NCBI RefSeq assembly: GCF_001548375.1
Contig: NZ_AP017295.1
Coordinates: forward strand, 2,328,501 to 2,392,500
DNA: 64,000 nt
Direction of reading: 5' to 3'
Source of the DNA: Nostoc sp. NIES-3756
Lineage (GTDB): Bacteria > Cyanobacteriota > Cyanobacteriia > Cyanobacteriales > Nostocaceae
Shown piece after piece: positions 27,458 through 36,742 of this stretch. A program made the position numbers and the translations under genes. Each line of letters starts with the position of its first letter. Position 1 is the first letter of the stretch. Below the pieces are notes generated by a model, which was not told the DNA's origin, ran no database searches, and saw only the letters and a list, made by a program, of their open reading frames with translations.

Positions 27458-28379
27458 ATGATATGTTTCCCTCCCTACAATCCTCCTTTATTTCTGAGAA
27501 ATTGTGTTGTTACAACTGTCTACACTACTTTATGGGGGAAACGTAATTGGCAAGATACAATTCTTCATCCAAAGCCCACATATCACAAAAAAGTATTAAT
27601 GGGTGGGCAAGATGTACTAATTTTTTTGTTTAATTGCCATACCTAAAAATCCTCACAGTACGATTGTAGGGACTTATGGTATTACAGGCGATCTAGAAAA
27701 TGAATGGTTTTTAAGATTGCTGGGACTTAAAGCCTACTCACAAGGATATGCGATAGTTTTATTTGATTAACGTGTCTACAGTGAAACTGCTGAATTATCC
27801 CCAACGCTGACTTTTGATGGTTTATTTGAAGGTGAAGATTTTGTCATAATTGCGGCTGGTGCAGGTGCGATGGGATGTATTAGCAAATTTTGGTTTACAG
27901 GGCTTTCCTTGGGAAGACAACTGGCATTGTGGGTACTGAAAGCTGCGGCAGATTTCACCAAATATCAGGACTACTTTGGTCTGAAATATAGTGATATTAG
28001 CGATAGTACAGTGATTGCCCCAATTTAGATGCAGCGCGATCGCCTACTTATTTAGTTCGTCACCCCATTGGTAAGCCTTGGTTTTCCGTCTGTAGAAGCT
28101 TATTATGCAGCAAGCAATCCTCTACAACTGTTACCGGAGATATCAAAACCTAGTCTAATTATTTACGCTGCGGATAACCCTCTATTTCATCCAGACCTTG
28201 TTAGCGATTTACAAAGCGCTTGTAGCCGTAATCCTAATATAGATTTGCTGGTAACTCCTTGTGGTGGTCACATAAGATATCTCAATAGTAAACATGGGCA
28301 GAGACAAGCTCAAGACCATGATGTTTGGTGGGCTGAGAATAGGGTTTTGCAGTGGTTGAACTATAAAAGAAACAATTAA
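27458..28379 (+). pseudogene. Decayed alpha/beta hydrolase (YheT-like)
   Basis: The homology runs along the whole region in several frames. NPPLFLRNCVVTTVYTTLWG opens it (27484 on), then comes STIVGTYGITGDLENEWFLR with a preceding stop at 27645, an in-frame stop after AIVLFD (about 27770), then TAELSPTLTFDGLFEGEDF, CISKFWFTGLSLGRQLALW (a nucleophile elbow where GYSLGG is expected, now GLSLGR, so the elbow glycine is lost), AAADFTKYQDYFGLK, a stop at about 28026, and finally the intact tail ISKPSLIIYAADNPLFHPDL, VTPCGGHIRYL and DVWWAENRVLQWL. At least three disabling changes. Not translated as one protein. Confidence 0.9.
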
Positions 28380-28387
28380 TACTCATA

Positions 28388-28415
28388 TAAAAAAGCCTGC
28401 AAAAGCAGGCTTTAA
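28388..28415 (+). terminator. Intrinsic terminator after the hydrolase pseudogene
   Basis: AAAGCCTGC (28392-28400) and GCAGGCTTT (28405-28413) form a 9-bp stem with an AAAA loop. It still looks functional although the gene before it is dead. Confidence 0.85.
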
Positions 28416-28548
28416 TACAGAATATTAAAGGCACACAAGAAGAAAATCTAGCAGCTAGCTGCACCTTGTTTATCTAGTGATTGAATTAATTAGGGCTAGA
28501 ATAGTGGTCACTTAAAGTTCTAATCAGGCTAGCTTCGACTAGACAGTT

Positions 28549-29190
28549 TTACTGTCTAGATAGATGCTGGCTTTTTTTAAGGTATTTACCCAAGAAGCCA
28601 ACCGCTAATAGCCCTAGAATTGTTCCAGGTTCAGGAATTAGAGTTGCAGTCAAGCTACCACCAAGATCCAATCGACAACTTGGATTTGTAGGTTCGCTTT
28701 GGCAAACATCTGGTGAGACTTCGAGTGAATTATCATCTTTTAAAAAGATATTACCTTCTGGTATTTCTCGGCTTGAATCACCAAAGGTATAGAAGAATAA
28801 TCCTTCTACGTCTGTATTGAAATCACTGCCTAAATCAAAACCATTAGGTGTGTCAAAGTTACCTGTTTGCAGTACGGTTCTAGTAGCTCTATCAAAATTG
28901 AAATTGAAACTATTACTTGAATTGGGAAAGCTGTAATCAAACTCCCTCAATAAAACTCCTTGAGGATTAAAGAAGGAAATAGCAAAACTATTTAGCTGAT
29001 CCTTGGTGACAATATTGCTGCTAGAAGTATCATCAAAGCTAAACTGACCTTTAGCTGAGTAACCTTGGTTGCCTGTCCAAGAAAGTTTGAAAGCGGCTGC
29101 ATCAGCTTGAGGAAGATTGGTGAAAGTAGCTACTGAGGTTAGGGCAGCAATAGCTACTGTTGTTTGAATTTGGTTAAAAATGCTTTTCAT
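28549..29190 (-). CDS. PEP-CTERM-sorted exported protein
   Basis: The 213-residue protein has a signal peptide (basic start, hydrophobic TVAIAALTSVATF, cleavage after ADAAA at about residue 33) and a C-terminal sorting tail IPEPGTILGLLAVGFLGKYL followed by KKSQHLSRQ, the Pro-Glu-Pro, hydrophobic helix and basic end recognised by exosortase. The middle is a beta-rich region with Asn/Asp/Phe and two Cys (SPDVCQ, PSCRLD). Such proteins are exported and anchored or processed at the surface. No specific function is inferable. Isolated; upstream lies a long A/T-rich gap. Confidence 0.88.
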   Translation of the reverse strand: MKSIFNQIQTTVAIAALTSVATFTNLPQADAAAFKLSWTGNQGYSAKGQFSFDDTSSSNIVTKDQLNSFAISFFNPQGVLLREFDYSFPNSSNSFNFNFDRATRTVLQTGNFDTPNGFDLGSDFNTDVEGLFFYTFGDSSREIPEGNIFLKDDNSLEVSPDVCQSEPTNPSCRLDLGGSLTATLIPEPGTILGLLAVGFLGKYLKKSQHLSRQ

Positions 29191-29620
29191 GTTGTTGGTT
29201 ACAGCAATGGGTTTAGTTTTTTATTACCAAAACGCTGACTATACCTGAATAAGGTAAACAATAACAAAACAGATTCATGTGATTAAGTAAACACATGAAA
29301 GTCAGGCATGGTCTGTATTAGAATGCTTAGTTGCGAATAGCTAGATTGACTAACTTATGAGAATTGAACGCAGCAGGAGTTTTGATATGTATTAATAATT
29401 CACACAACTGCTTAGGGTGATTCTACCATTAGATTTAATTTAATTCTTTATGTTACTACCTATTCTTTAAATGAGTATACATAAAAAATAGATTTATGAA
29501 AAAACTATTTTAGTTCTAATATTTAAACCTTTCTTAAACTCTTTTTAATTAATACTTGATTTCTGAATAATATTTTATTTCTTTTCAACTACATATAGGA
29601 ATTAACTAAGTTGAAAGCAA

Positions 29621-29654
29621 AAACTCCCTAGCTTATGAAAAAATTAGGGAGTTT
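29621..29654. terminator. Hairpin in intergenic region, terminator-like
   Basis: AAACTCCCTA (29621-29630) and TAGGGAGTTT (29645-29654) form a perfect 10-bp stem. It has A-rich sequence on the left and TTTAAATAT on the right, so it could act in either direction. No gene ends nearby. Confidence 0.55.
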
Positions 29655-29785
29655 AAATATATGTTTGTGCTTAATATTGATCAAGCTAATACAAGTATTC
29701 ACTTTTTTGAAAATACTATGTAAGCAATTAAATGGTTAAATGACAGTAATTTTAGTGTTAAGTAGAACAGGATAAATAATTAAAG

Positions 29786-29838
29786 GCTCGTAGTGTTCGC
29801 GGAGCGAACAAAAAAGGACTAAAGTCCTCACTACGAAC
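29786..29838. repeat. Palindromic intergenic repeat
   Basis: TCGTAGTG (29788-29795) and CACTACGA (29829-29836) enclose two smaller palindromes, GTTCGCGGAGCGAAC and AGGACTAAAGTCCT. The latter core is shared with the element at 26228-26346. Confidence 0.7.
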
Positions 29839-29959
29839 TGAATCCTAGTCTTTTTACATCACTTAACATAGTTTGTTTTTTTCAAGTCGTTCTACTTATT
29901 TAATTTTCTAATACTTTCAATAAGATTACAATAACCTATTTTGTCACTAAGTATTTGCC

Positions 29960-29989
29960 CTTAAATTAAGCATTACCAATGCTTAACCT
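29960..29989 (+). promoter_or_regulatory. Pho box upstream of phoX
   Basis: Three 8-bp units spaced by 3 bp: CTTAAATT (29960), CATTACCA (29971), CTTAACCT (29982), an exact 11-bp period. This is the organisation of the cyanobacterial SphR/PhoB box; the third unit equals the consensus. It ends 52 bp before the phoX ATG, so the gene is probably induced by phosphate starvation. Confidence 0.8.
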
Positions 29990-30041
29990 AGATAAATTAG
30001 TTTCTTCAGTAACAAAGCATTTTATGTAACCAAATACTCCC

Positions 30042-31403
30042 ATGAGCTTATCCAGACGTAAATTTTTCACATTAGCAGGTGCAAGTGCTGCTGGTACTAT
30101 GTTGGCATCACCCTTAGAAGGTCTTCTTGCAAGAAAGGCTAATGGTCAACCTATATTTGGTGGAGGCTATGGGTCGCTTGTACCAGATCCCAAGGGCTTG
30201 TTAGATTTACCTGCTGGATTTCAGTACGTAACTTTTTCCAGGACAGGCGAACTCATGAGTGATGGTACTTTAGTACCCGGCGCTCATGATGGTATGGCAG
30301 CTTTTCCTGGCCCTAGAAATACAGTAATTTTGGTGCGAAATCACGAACTTGGTACTGGTTTTGATGGTTCAAGGACACAAGGCCCAAAACCTTATGATCC
30401 CATTGCTAAAGGTGGGACTACAACTTTACTTGTTGGTGCTAATCGTCAACTTATCAAAGACTTTGTTTCGTTAAGTGGAACCATTCGCAACTGTGCAGGT
30501 GGACTGACTCCTTGGGGTTCATGGATTAGTTGTGAAGAAAATGTCAGTGTACCAGATGCAACTAATGGGTTGCTAAAGAGACATGGGTTTAACTTTGAAG
30601 TTCCAGCTAATGCTACGTCTCCTGTAGATCCCATACCTCTGGTTGCTATGGGCAGATTTAATCACGAAGCTGTGGCGGTAGATCCTAAAACTGGGATTGT
30701 CTATCAAACTGAAGATTCAGGAAGTAGCCTTTTCTATCGCTTTATTCCAAAAGTACCAGGGAAGTTACAAGAAGGTGGCGTTCTGCAAGCTTTAAGAATA
30801 ATTTCTAGATCTGAGGTTGATACTTCAAATGCTAGAGGTAACTTGTTTAAATTCAATGTTGGAGAAAAATTTTCTGTAGATTGGGTGACAATTGAAGAAC
30901 CCAACCCAGCAGCAGATACTGTAAGAGTAGAAGGCCGTACTAAAGGCGCAGCTAGGTTTGTGCGTGGTGAAGGTATTTGGTACACCGAGAAAAATGGCAA
31001 GAGTGAGTTTTACTTTGTGGCTACCACTGGAGGCCCTGATCTGAATGATCCTAATGGTCTCGGTAGAGGTAATGGCGGTGGCCAAGTATGGCGCTACATT
31101 CCAGCTGATGAAACCGTTGAATTGTTTGTCGAGTCTACATCTAGAGTAGAACTCGATATGCCCGATAACATAGTTGTTTCACCTTATGGCGACCTCATTC
31201 TTTGTGAAGATGGAGGTGGCGAGAATTACTTAAGAGGTGTAACTCCCCAAGGAAAACTCTACAATTTTGCACGTAACGCCTTGAATGATAGTGAATTTTG
31301 CGGAGCTTGTTTTTCACCAGATGGTAAAACTTTATTTGTGAATATCCAAAGTCCTGGTATTACTCTAGCAATCTGGGGGCCTTGGACAAGTAAAAGAGCC
31401 TAA
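30042..31403 (+). CDS. PhoX-like (DUF839) exported alkaline phosphatase
   Basis: The 453-residue protein has a twin-arginine signal, SRRKFFTLAGASAAG at residues 4-18, so it is exported folded. The body fits the DUF839/PhoX family, calcium- and iron-dependent phosphomonoesterases: VLVRNHELG, a WGSWISCEENV segment with the Cys and Glu expected near the metal cluster, RFNHEAVAVDPKTG, VYQTEDSGSSLFYRF, and DNIVVSPYGDLILCEDGGG. The Pho box upstream supports a role in phosphate scavenging. The family includes members without demonstrated phosphatase activity, so the enzyme call is likely but not certain. Confidence 0.88.
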   Translation: MSLSRRKFFTLAGASAAGTMLASPLEGLLARKANGQPIFGGGYGSLVPDPKGLLDLPAGFQYVTFSRTGELMSDGTLVPGAHDGMAAFPGPRNTVILVRNHELGTGFDGSRTQGPKPYDPIAKGGTTTLLVGANRQLIKDFVSLSGTIRNCAGGLTPWGSWISCEENVSVPDATNGLLKRHGFNFEVPANATSPVDPIPLVAMGRFNHEAVAVDPKTGIVYQTEDSGSSLFYRFIPKVPGKLQEGGVLQALRIISRSEVDTSNARGNLFKFNVGEKFSVDWVTIEEPNPAADTVRVEGRTKGAARFVRGEGIWYTEKNGKSEFYFVATTGGPDLNDPNGLGRGNGGGQVWRYIPADETVELFVESTSRVELDMPDNIVVSPYGDLILCEDGGGENYLRGVTPQGKLYNFARNALNDSEFCGACFSPDGKTLFVNIQSPGITLAIWGPWTSKRA

Positions 31404-31474
31404 TTTCAGTTTTACAGCAGATTTTTAGAAATTAGCGATCGCTTGTTACGATGAAGTCAGGCGATCGCGCTTCA

Positions 31475-32059
31475 TTAACTTCTCATCACTGGTGGTAACA
31501 TTTCTAAAACCAAAATCTGCAAATCAGGAAACTCTAAGGGTGCGATCGCTGTATCTTCTGATAAGATTTTTTCTGTTTTATACCCTTCTGGAGTTGGTTC
31601 TCGAAAAACGTGCAATTGACGATTAACTACATCTAACACCCAATAATCTCGAATCCCCGCTTGCGAATAAGCTTTGGCTTTAGTTTCACAATCTAATTTT
31701 AAGCTGCTATCTGCTACCTCAATAATTAGGTAAACTTCAGATGGTGTAGGATGGTGGTCTGCGTAATCTAAAGTGTCTACTTTTACAACAGCAATATCTG
31801 GTTCTGGTTCAGAGCGATCGTTTAACTTTACAGGGTCTTGAACGGATACCCAAGCTTGTGTTCCTAACCTATTTTTAAATAAGTAATCCGTCCTTCCTAC
31901 TGCTGATCTATGAGCTGTTCCTTTAGCTATCATCCAAATAATCTTCCCTTCTAAAAGTTCCACCCGTTCGTCTGCGCCAAAGATACCAGCCTCAGCCATT
32001 CGGTGATATTCTGCAACTGTCCACAGACGAAGTTGTAATGTTGTTTCTGTGTTTTGCAT
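31475..32059 (-). CDS. Uma2-family (DUF820) putative nuclease-fold protein
   Basis: The 194-residue protein has the opening WTVAEYHRMAEAGIFGADERV, the EPEPDIAVV Asp strand, LIIEVADSSLKLDCETKAKAY (Glu and Lys positions), and a DYWVLDVVNRQLHVFREP end. The core residues of the PD-(D/E)xK site are intact. It is the first of two tandem Uma2 genes on the same strand; the two proteins differ clearly, so they are not a recent duplication. Role unknown. Confidence 0.9.
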   Translation of the reverse strand: MQNTETTLQLRLWTVAEYHRMAEAGIFGADERVELLEGKIIWMIAKGTAHRSAVGRTDYLFKNRLGTQAWVSVQDPVKLNDRSEPEPDIAVVKVDTLDYADHHPTPSEVYLIIEVADSSLKLDCETKAKAYSQAGIRDYWVLDVVNRQLHVFREPTPEGYKTEKILSEDTAIAPLEFPDLQILVLEMLPPVMRS

Positions 32060-32145
32060 AGTTAGTTATCTCTAAAAATAGGGGCTAGAAAAGCAGAGGA
32101 TCACAGCATAAATATTTTTGAATATGGACTAATGACCAATGACTT

Positions 32146-32727
32146 TTAATCTTGATTTAATGATGCAAATATTTGAGATGCTTTGAGATTTAGTTGTGTA
32201 AATTGTGGAGATATAACTAAATCATCACTATAAAAGTTACCTACTTCAGTGTATGTTTTATCGGTGAGTTGTAAAACTAATATAGTTTTAGTTTCGGGGT
32301 CAATAATCCAATATTCAGGAATACCACAATCTTGATACTGCGATCGCTTGGCTATAAAATCTCTGTCTCTTTGCAATTCCCCAGGACTAACTACTTCAAT
32401 TACCAGTAGAGGCGGTAGCATTGATAGGCGAATAGTATTACGCTTTGCTAACTGCTGAATATGCTCTTCTCGAATAATTGTTAAGTCAGGATAACGGTTT
32501 CTGGGTTCTCCTCTGACTTCCAATTCTAAACCATGTCCCCGCACTCTTTGATAACCTAATAAAGATGCAAATTGAATTAATAAAAATGTGGCAATTTCAA
32601 CATTAATCCCTGATTCGGGTGGCATTTCAATTAATTCTCCATTAAATAATTCATAGAGTTTATCTGTGCCATCATCATAAGATAGGTATTCTTCAAAACT
32701 TTGAAATCGTGGTTTTACTTGTAGCAT
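32146..32727 (-). CDS. Uma2-family (DUF820) putative nuclease-fold protein
   Basis: This 193-residue Uma2 protein starts MLQVKPRFQSFEEYLSYDDG. The active-site pieces are RYPDLTIIREE and LVIEVVSPGELQRDRDFIAKR, then CGIPEYWIIDPETKT. Its tail, QLNLKASQIFASL, is standard for the family. It lies 86 bp from the next Uma2 gene and 63 bp from the HAD hydrolase on the same strand, so the three may form an operon. Confidence 0.9.
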   Translation of the reverse strand: MLQVKPRFQSFEEYLSYDDGTDKLYELFNGELIEMPPESGINVEIATFLLIQFASLLGYQRVRGHGLELEVRGEPRNRYPDLTIIREEHIQQLAKRNTIRLSMLPPLLVIEVVSPGELQRDRDFIAKRSQYQDCGIPEYWIIDPETKTILVLQLTDKTYTEVGNFYSDDLVISPQFTQLNLKASQIFASLNQD

Positions 32728-32790
32728 CAGCGTTTCTCCATTATGAGTTAATGCTCAATTTCTTACTTTCTATTTTCTAATCTCTAGCCT

Positions 32791-33525
32791 TTAACCTTCC
32801 ACAATTTGAATTTCATCTAACCGACTAATCACTACATCTGCGCCTTGCACATTATGGGGTTTGTTTATCCAGCTAATACCAATACAACCTGCTGCTTTAG
32901 CGTTACGAGCTAATTGCACATCACCAACAGCATCACCTACCATTAATGTAGCGCTTGGTTCCACTCCTAAAGTTTGGCAAGCTTGGAAAAATAATATGGG
33001 GTCTGGTTTACTAGGGCCGTCATCTACGCCTATTTGCGCTTGGATGTAATTACTTAATTGATGATGGGTGACAAAATTTGTTACTTCTTGGGTTGAAGCG
33101 GCGGAAACGATACCAAGTTTGAGTCCGGGGGCTGATAATGATTGTAAAATTTCTAATACACCTGTAAATAAAGGTGCTGGGGTTATACCAATATACTTTT
33201 CCGCATCATCCAAAGCTTGACGCGCTGTTCTGAGCGAGTCAAACCATCCCTTTCCAGTTTCGGCGATGTAGGCGGCTGTGGCTATTTCTGTTTCGCGGCG
33301 GCTGGCTACTGCCATTATACCGGCTGGGTCGAGAGTATCGCCGTTGATGCCATAAGCCATTAATAAAGGTTCGCCAATACCAGGAATTTGAGCGTCTATG
33401 ATTCTGGCTGCTTTTTGTCCGAGCGATCGCAAGTAAACTTCTGAATTTTCTAAAGTACCATTTTTATCAAATAAAATTGCTTGAATGTTAGTAAATGTAA
33501 TGTTTTTACACTTAATAGTTGCCAC
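32791..33525 (-). CDS. HAD-superfamily hydrolase
   Basis: The 244-residue protein is a phosphatase-like HAD hydrolase. Motif I is FDKNGTLE, with Asp nucleophile at residue 19; the usual DxDxT second Asp is replaced by Asn (DKNGT), which would weaken acid-base catalysis. Motif II is the Ser in GIVSAAS (about 139), motif III Lys in GPSKPDPILFF (about 171), and motif IV GDAVGDVQLA (about 198-207). A helical cap lies between motifs I and II. Substrate unknown. It follows rpsA across a terminator. Confidence 0.9.
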   Translation of the reverse strand: MATIKCKNITFTNIQAILFDKNGTLENSEVYLRSLGQKAARIIDAQIPGIGEPLLMAYGINGDTLDPAGIMAVASRRETEIATAAYIAETGKGWFDSLRTARQALDDAEKYIGITPAPLFTGVLEILQSLSAPGLKLGIVSAASTQEVTNFVTHHQLSNYIQAQIGVDDGPSKPDPILFFQACQTLGVEPSATLMVGDAVGDVQLARNAKAAGCIGISWINKPHNVQGADVVISRLDEIQIVEG

Positions 33526-33549
33526 AGTATTACACCTCAGATAAATTGA

Positions 33550-33580
33550 AAATAAAAAAAGAGGGACTTTCCCTCTTTTC
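33550..33580 (-). terminator. Intrinsic terminator of rpsA
   Basis: AAAAGAGGGA (33557-33566) pairs with TCCCTCTTTT (33570-33579) across a CTT loop; on the minus strand a T-run (TTTTTTTATT) follows. Confidence 0.88.
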
Positions 33581-33621
33581 TTAAGAATTTGATATTTTGG
33601 ATGAGTTAAACTACAAGCGTC

Positions 33622-34641
33622 TTACTCTTCAATAGCTGCTGGAATTTCTTCTTCAACTACAGCGTCTTCAGTAGCAGAAGGAATTTCAATTTCTTCCTCA
33701 ATTACATCTTCTGCACCTTCAACTGGTAGAGTAATACCTTGTTGTTTGGCAAGCAATTGTTCTCTGTATTTAGCTGCCATTTCTTCAGCTTTATCGTAAA
33801 CCAAATCACGGTTTTTGATCATGTCACCGGGTTCTGGTTCTAACTGCTTGGTAGATAAGGAAATTCTGCCTCTTTCCGCATCCAAGTCAATGATCATTAC
33901 TTTCACTTCATCATTGACGTTGAACACGCTGTGGGGTGTATCAATATGTTCGTGGGAAATTTCTGAGATGTGTAACAAGCCACTAACACCACCGATATCG
34001 ATGAATGCACCGTAAGGCTTGATACCGCGAACTGTACCGATAACTACTTCGCCCACTTCTAGGCGGTTCATCTTGCGCTCAACTAATGCGCGACGATGAG
34101 ATAGTACAAGACGGTTACGCTCTTCGTCTACTTCTAAGAATTTTAAGGGTAGTTCTTCGCCTACTAATTCTTCTTTGGGTTTGCGAGTGCTGATGTGAGA
34201 ACCAGGAATAAAGCCTCGGAGTCCTTCGATTCTTACCAAAGCACCACCACGATTGGTAGCAAACACGCCAGAGCGTACTGTAGCGTCTTCTGCTTGCAAT
34301 TGGCGTACACGCTCCCAAGCGCGCATATATTCGATACGACGGATGGATAGGGTTAACTGTCCATCTTCGTTTTCATCTGTGAGGATGAAAAATTCTCTGG
34401 TTTCGTTTGATTGTAAAACTTCTTCCGGGGCATCGACCCGGTTTATAGACATTTCTTGTATAGGTATATATGCTGCTGTTTTAGCACCTATGTCAATCAG
34501 AGCGCCGCGCGGTTCTATACTAAAAACTGTACCTGGTACGATGTCCCCAGGACTAAAGTGATAGTCGTACTTGTCAAGTAGGGCAGCGAAATCCTCGTGA
34601 GTAAATCCAATTTCTGTAGCGGTTAAATTCTGATTGACCAT
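33622..34641 (-). CDS. rpsA: 30S ribosomal protein S1
   Basis: The 339-residue protein has three S1 (OB-fold) domains at about residues 31-100, 118-182 and 196-264, the typical cyanobacterial/chloroplast number, against six in E. coli. Landmarks are GDIVPGTVFSIEPRGALIDI, GVFATNRGGALVRIEGLRGF, and GEVVIGTVRGIKPYGAFIDI then GGVSGLLHISEIS. The C-terminal 45 residues are acidic (EDVIEEEIEIP, VVEEEIPAAIEE). S1 helps mRNA bind the 30S subunit. It begins at ATG 34641 and ends in a strong terminator. Confidence 0.96.
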   Translation of the reverse strand: MVNQNLTATEIGFTHEDFAALLDKYDYHFSPGDIVPGTVFSIEPRGALIDIGAKTAAYIPIQEMSINRVDAPEEVLQSNETREFFILTDENEDGQLTLSIRRIEYMRAWERVRQLQAEDATVRSGVFATNRGGALVRIEGLRGFIPGSHISTRKPKEELVGEELPLKFLEVDEERNRLVLSHRRALVERKMNRLEVGEVVIGTVRGIKPYGAFIDIGGVSGLLHISEISHEHIDTPHSVFNVNDEVKVMIIDLDAERGRISLSTKQLEPEPGDMIKNRDLVYDKAEEMAAKYREQLLAKQQGITLPVEGAEDVIEEEIEIPSATEDAVVEEEIPAAIEE

Positions 34642-34940
34642 GCTGATTTGTTCCTGGTTCGAGTCTCCGTAGTGGTTATGCCATATTAGCCATGTGTATG
34701 CAACTGCCTGAGTGGGTAGTGTACACTTATATCTTTGTCTTATCCTAGCGCAGAAAAGCTAGTATTCACACATATTAACTTCCAGATAGATAATTATATC
34801 ACAATCTACCTGTGGAAATTTTGTTAGCAAGTTTTTTGGTAGGGAGCGTAAACCCATATAACTTGTAATTATAAATTCTTTGTTCTGAATTTCAGAGAAT
34901 AAACAGAAAATTTTAGAATTTATTGTTGCTTAAGCCAAAA
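34642..34940. other. rpsA 5' region
   Basis: About 300 A/T-rich bases between rpsA and the psbT terminator. They probably hold the rpsA promoter and leader, but I see no distinct regulatory structure or small gene. Confidence 0.4.
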
Positions 34941-34946
34941 CAAACA

Positions 34947-34980
34947 ATATCCGTTGTTTCCCTAGAAAAACAACGGATAT
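34947..34980 (-). terminator. Intrinsic terminator of psbB-psbT
   Basis: ATATCCGTTGTTT (34947-34959) and AAACAACGGATAT (34968-34980) make a perfect 13-bp stem with an 8-nt loop. On the minus strand TGTTTGTTTTGG follows. It is 38 bp beyond the psbT stop. Confidence 0.85.
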
Positions 34981-35018
34981 AAGCTTTTATTTGATTAGGA
35001 AGTGTAGTATTAACTACC

Positions 35019-35123
35019 TTACTTCTCTTTTCTCTCAATGCGGGGTGGTTCGCGGAATGCGATCGCAAAAAAGAGAACACCTATTGCTAGGGTCAAAATT
35101 AAAATGTAAGCAACGCTTTCCAT
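35019..35123 (-). CDS. psbT: Photosystem II protein T
   Basis: This 34-residue protein was found by translating the minus strand from ATG 35123. It begins MESVAYILILTLAIGVLFFA and ends REPPRIERKEK, which is PsbT: one membrane helix plus a basic tail. PsbT sits at the PSII dimer interface near CP47 and D1 and helps stabilise and repair the QA region. It lies 89 bp downstream of psbB, the standard cyanobacterial and chloroplast order, and is followed by a strong terminator. Its AGGAG-like site is GGAGTTTTTAAT before the ATG. Confidence 0.96.
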   Translation of the reverse strand: MESVAYILILTLAIGVLFFAIAFREPPRIERKEK

Positions 35124-35158
35124 ATTAAAAACTCCTGCTTGTCCAGCGAGTAATTAAA

Positions 35159-35207
35159 GTTATGAGTGCTGAGTCAAAGGTTTAACTCGGAACTCATAAC
35201 TCAGCAC
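35159..35207. repeat. Alternative hairpins between psbB and psbT
   Basis: GTTATGAG (35159-35166) pairs with CTCATAAC (35193-35200), and GTGCTGAGT (35166-35174) pairs with ACTCAGCAC (35199-35207). The two stems share bases at their edges and cannot form completely together. The region may also be a member of the heptamer-repeat group. Confidence 0.6.
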
Positions 35208-35212
35208 TAAAA

Positions 35213-36742
35213 TTAAGCTTCCTTCCGGACGCGGGTTGACTTGTCACCCACTTTCTGGAATAGACCCCACTCTACTTGTTCTTCTAGATCCGCTTCCACA
35301 CCGGCGAATACGTCTCGGTAGATTGTCCGAGCGCCGTGCCAAAGATGACCAAAGAAGAATAATAGAGCAAATACAGCATGACCGAAGGTAAACCAACCTC
35401 TGGGAGATGTACGGAATACACCATCAGAGTTTAAGGTTTCACGGTCAAATTCAAAGATTTCGCCGCCTTGAGCTTTACGAGCATATTTCTTCACGTCGGC
35501 GGGGTCAGTAAAGGTTTTACCATCCAAATCGCCACCGTAGAAGCTAACTGTTACACCAGTTTGCTCAAAGCTATACTTAGATTCTGCCCGACGGAAGGGG
35601 ATGTCAGCGCGGACAACACCATCAGCGTCGGTCAAGATGACTGGGAAGGTTTCAAAGAAGTTAGGCAGACGACGTACTGTTAGTTCGCGTCCTTCAGAAT
35701 CCTTGAATACACCATGACCTTGCCAAGATTGGGCAATACCATCACCTTTAACCATTGGCCCGGTACGGAACAAACCACCTTTAGCGGGGCTGTTACCTAC
35801 GTAATCGTAGAATGCTAGTTTTTCAGGAATTTGTGACCAAGCTTCAGAGAGGCTTGCACCTTGAGCTACGCTTGATTGCACGCGACGCTCAATTTCTTGA
35901 TGGAAGTAGCCTTGATCCCATTGGTAACGGGTGGGGCCGAACAACTCTATAGGAGTGGTAGCGTTACCGTACCACATGGTTCCAGCAACTACGAAAGCTG
36001 CAAAGAATACTGCGGCGATACTGCTGGAAAGTACGGTTTCAATGTTACCCATCCGCAGGGCTTTGTAGAGCCTTTCGGGTGGTCTAACTGTGAGGTGGAA
36101 TAAACCAGCAATAATACCGACAATCCCCGCAGCAATGTGGTGAGCTACAACACCGCCTGGGTTGAATGGGTTAAATCCCTCTGGCCCCCATTCTGGTGCT
36201 ACTGGCTGGACGCTACCAGTTACCCCATAGGGGTCAGAAATCCACATTCCTGGGCCAAATAAGCCGGTCAGGTGGAAAGCACCGAAGCCGAAACAAAGTA
36301 AACCAGATAAGAACAGGTGAATGCCAAACATTTTTGGCAAGTCTAGAGCAGGTTCACCGGTGCGAGGATCTCTGAAGAGTTCCAAATCCCAGTAAACCCA
36401 GTGCCATACGGCAGCTAGGAACAATAGACCAGAAAGAACGATATGCGCAGCAGCAACGCCTTCAAATGACCAGAAACCTGGGTCAGTTGCTGGGCCACCA
36501 GTCACGCTCCAACCGCCCCAAGATTGGGTAACGCCTAATCGTGCCATGAAGGGTAGCACGAACATGCCTTGCCGCCACATTGGGTTGAGAACTGGGTCGC
36601 TAGGGTCATAAATAGCTAGTTCGTATAGTGCCATCGAACCAGCCCAGCCTGCCACCAGGGCTGTGTGCATCAAGTGTACAGAAATCAGTCGCCCTGGATC
36701 ATTCAGAACAACTGTATGTACTCGGTACCAGGGTAGTCCCAT
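35213..36742 (-). CDS. psbB: Photosystem II CP47 chlorophyll apoprotein
   Basis: CP47 is the inner antenna of photosystem II; it binds chlorophyll a and passes energy to the D1/D2 core in the thylakoid membrane. The 509-residue protein starts [20 protein letters not shown], has six membrane helices with the chlorophyll-binding His pairs (for example [52 protein letters not shown]) and the large lumenal loop E between helices V and VI. Length is normal. psbT follows in the same operon. Codon use is rich in common codons, consistent with high expression. Confidence 0.98.
   Translation of the reverse strand: MGLPWYRVHTVVLNDPGRLISVHLMHTALVAGWAGSMALYELAIYDPSDPVLNPMWRQGMFVLPFMARLGVTQSWGGWSVTGGPATDPGFWSFEGVAAAHIVLSGLLFLAAVWHWVYWDLELFRDPRTGEPALDLPKMFGIHLFLSGLLCFGFGAFHLTGLFGPGMWISDPYGVTGSVQPVAPEWGPEGFNPFNPGGVVAHHIAAGIVGIIAGLFHLTVRPPERLYKALRMGNIETVLSSSIAAVFFAAFVVAGTMWYGNATTPIELFGPTRYQWDQGYFHQEIERRVQSSVAQGASLSEAWSQIPEKLAFYDYVGNSPAKGGLFRTGPMVKGDGIAQSWQGHGVFKDSEGRELTVRRLPNFFETFPVILTDADGVVRADIPFRRAESKYSFEQTGVTVSFYGGDLDGKTFTDPADVKKYARKAQGGEIFEFDRETLNSDGVFRTSPRGWFTFGHAVFALLFFFGHLWHGARTIYRDVFAGVEADLEEQVEWGLFQKVGDKSTRVRKEA

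Larger units (their letters stand above)
29191..29959. other. Long intergenic region between PEP-CTERM and phoX
   Basis: These 769 A/T-rich bases hold no credible gene. Distinct items are a hairpin at 29621-29654 and a palindromic repeat at 29786-29838, listed separately, then the Pho box. Confidence 0.6.
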
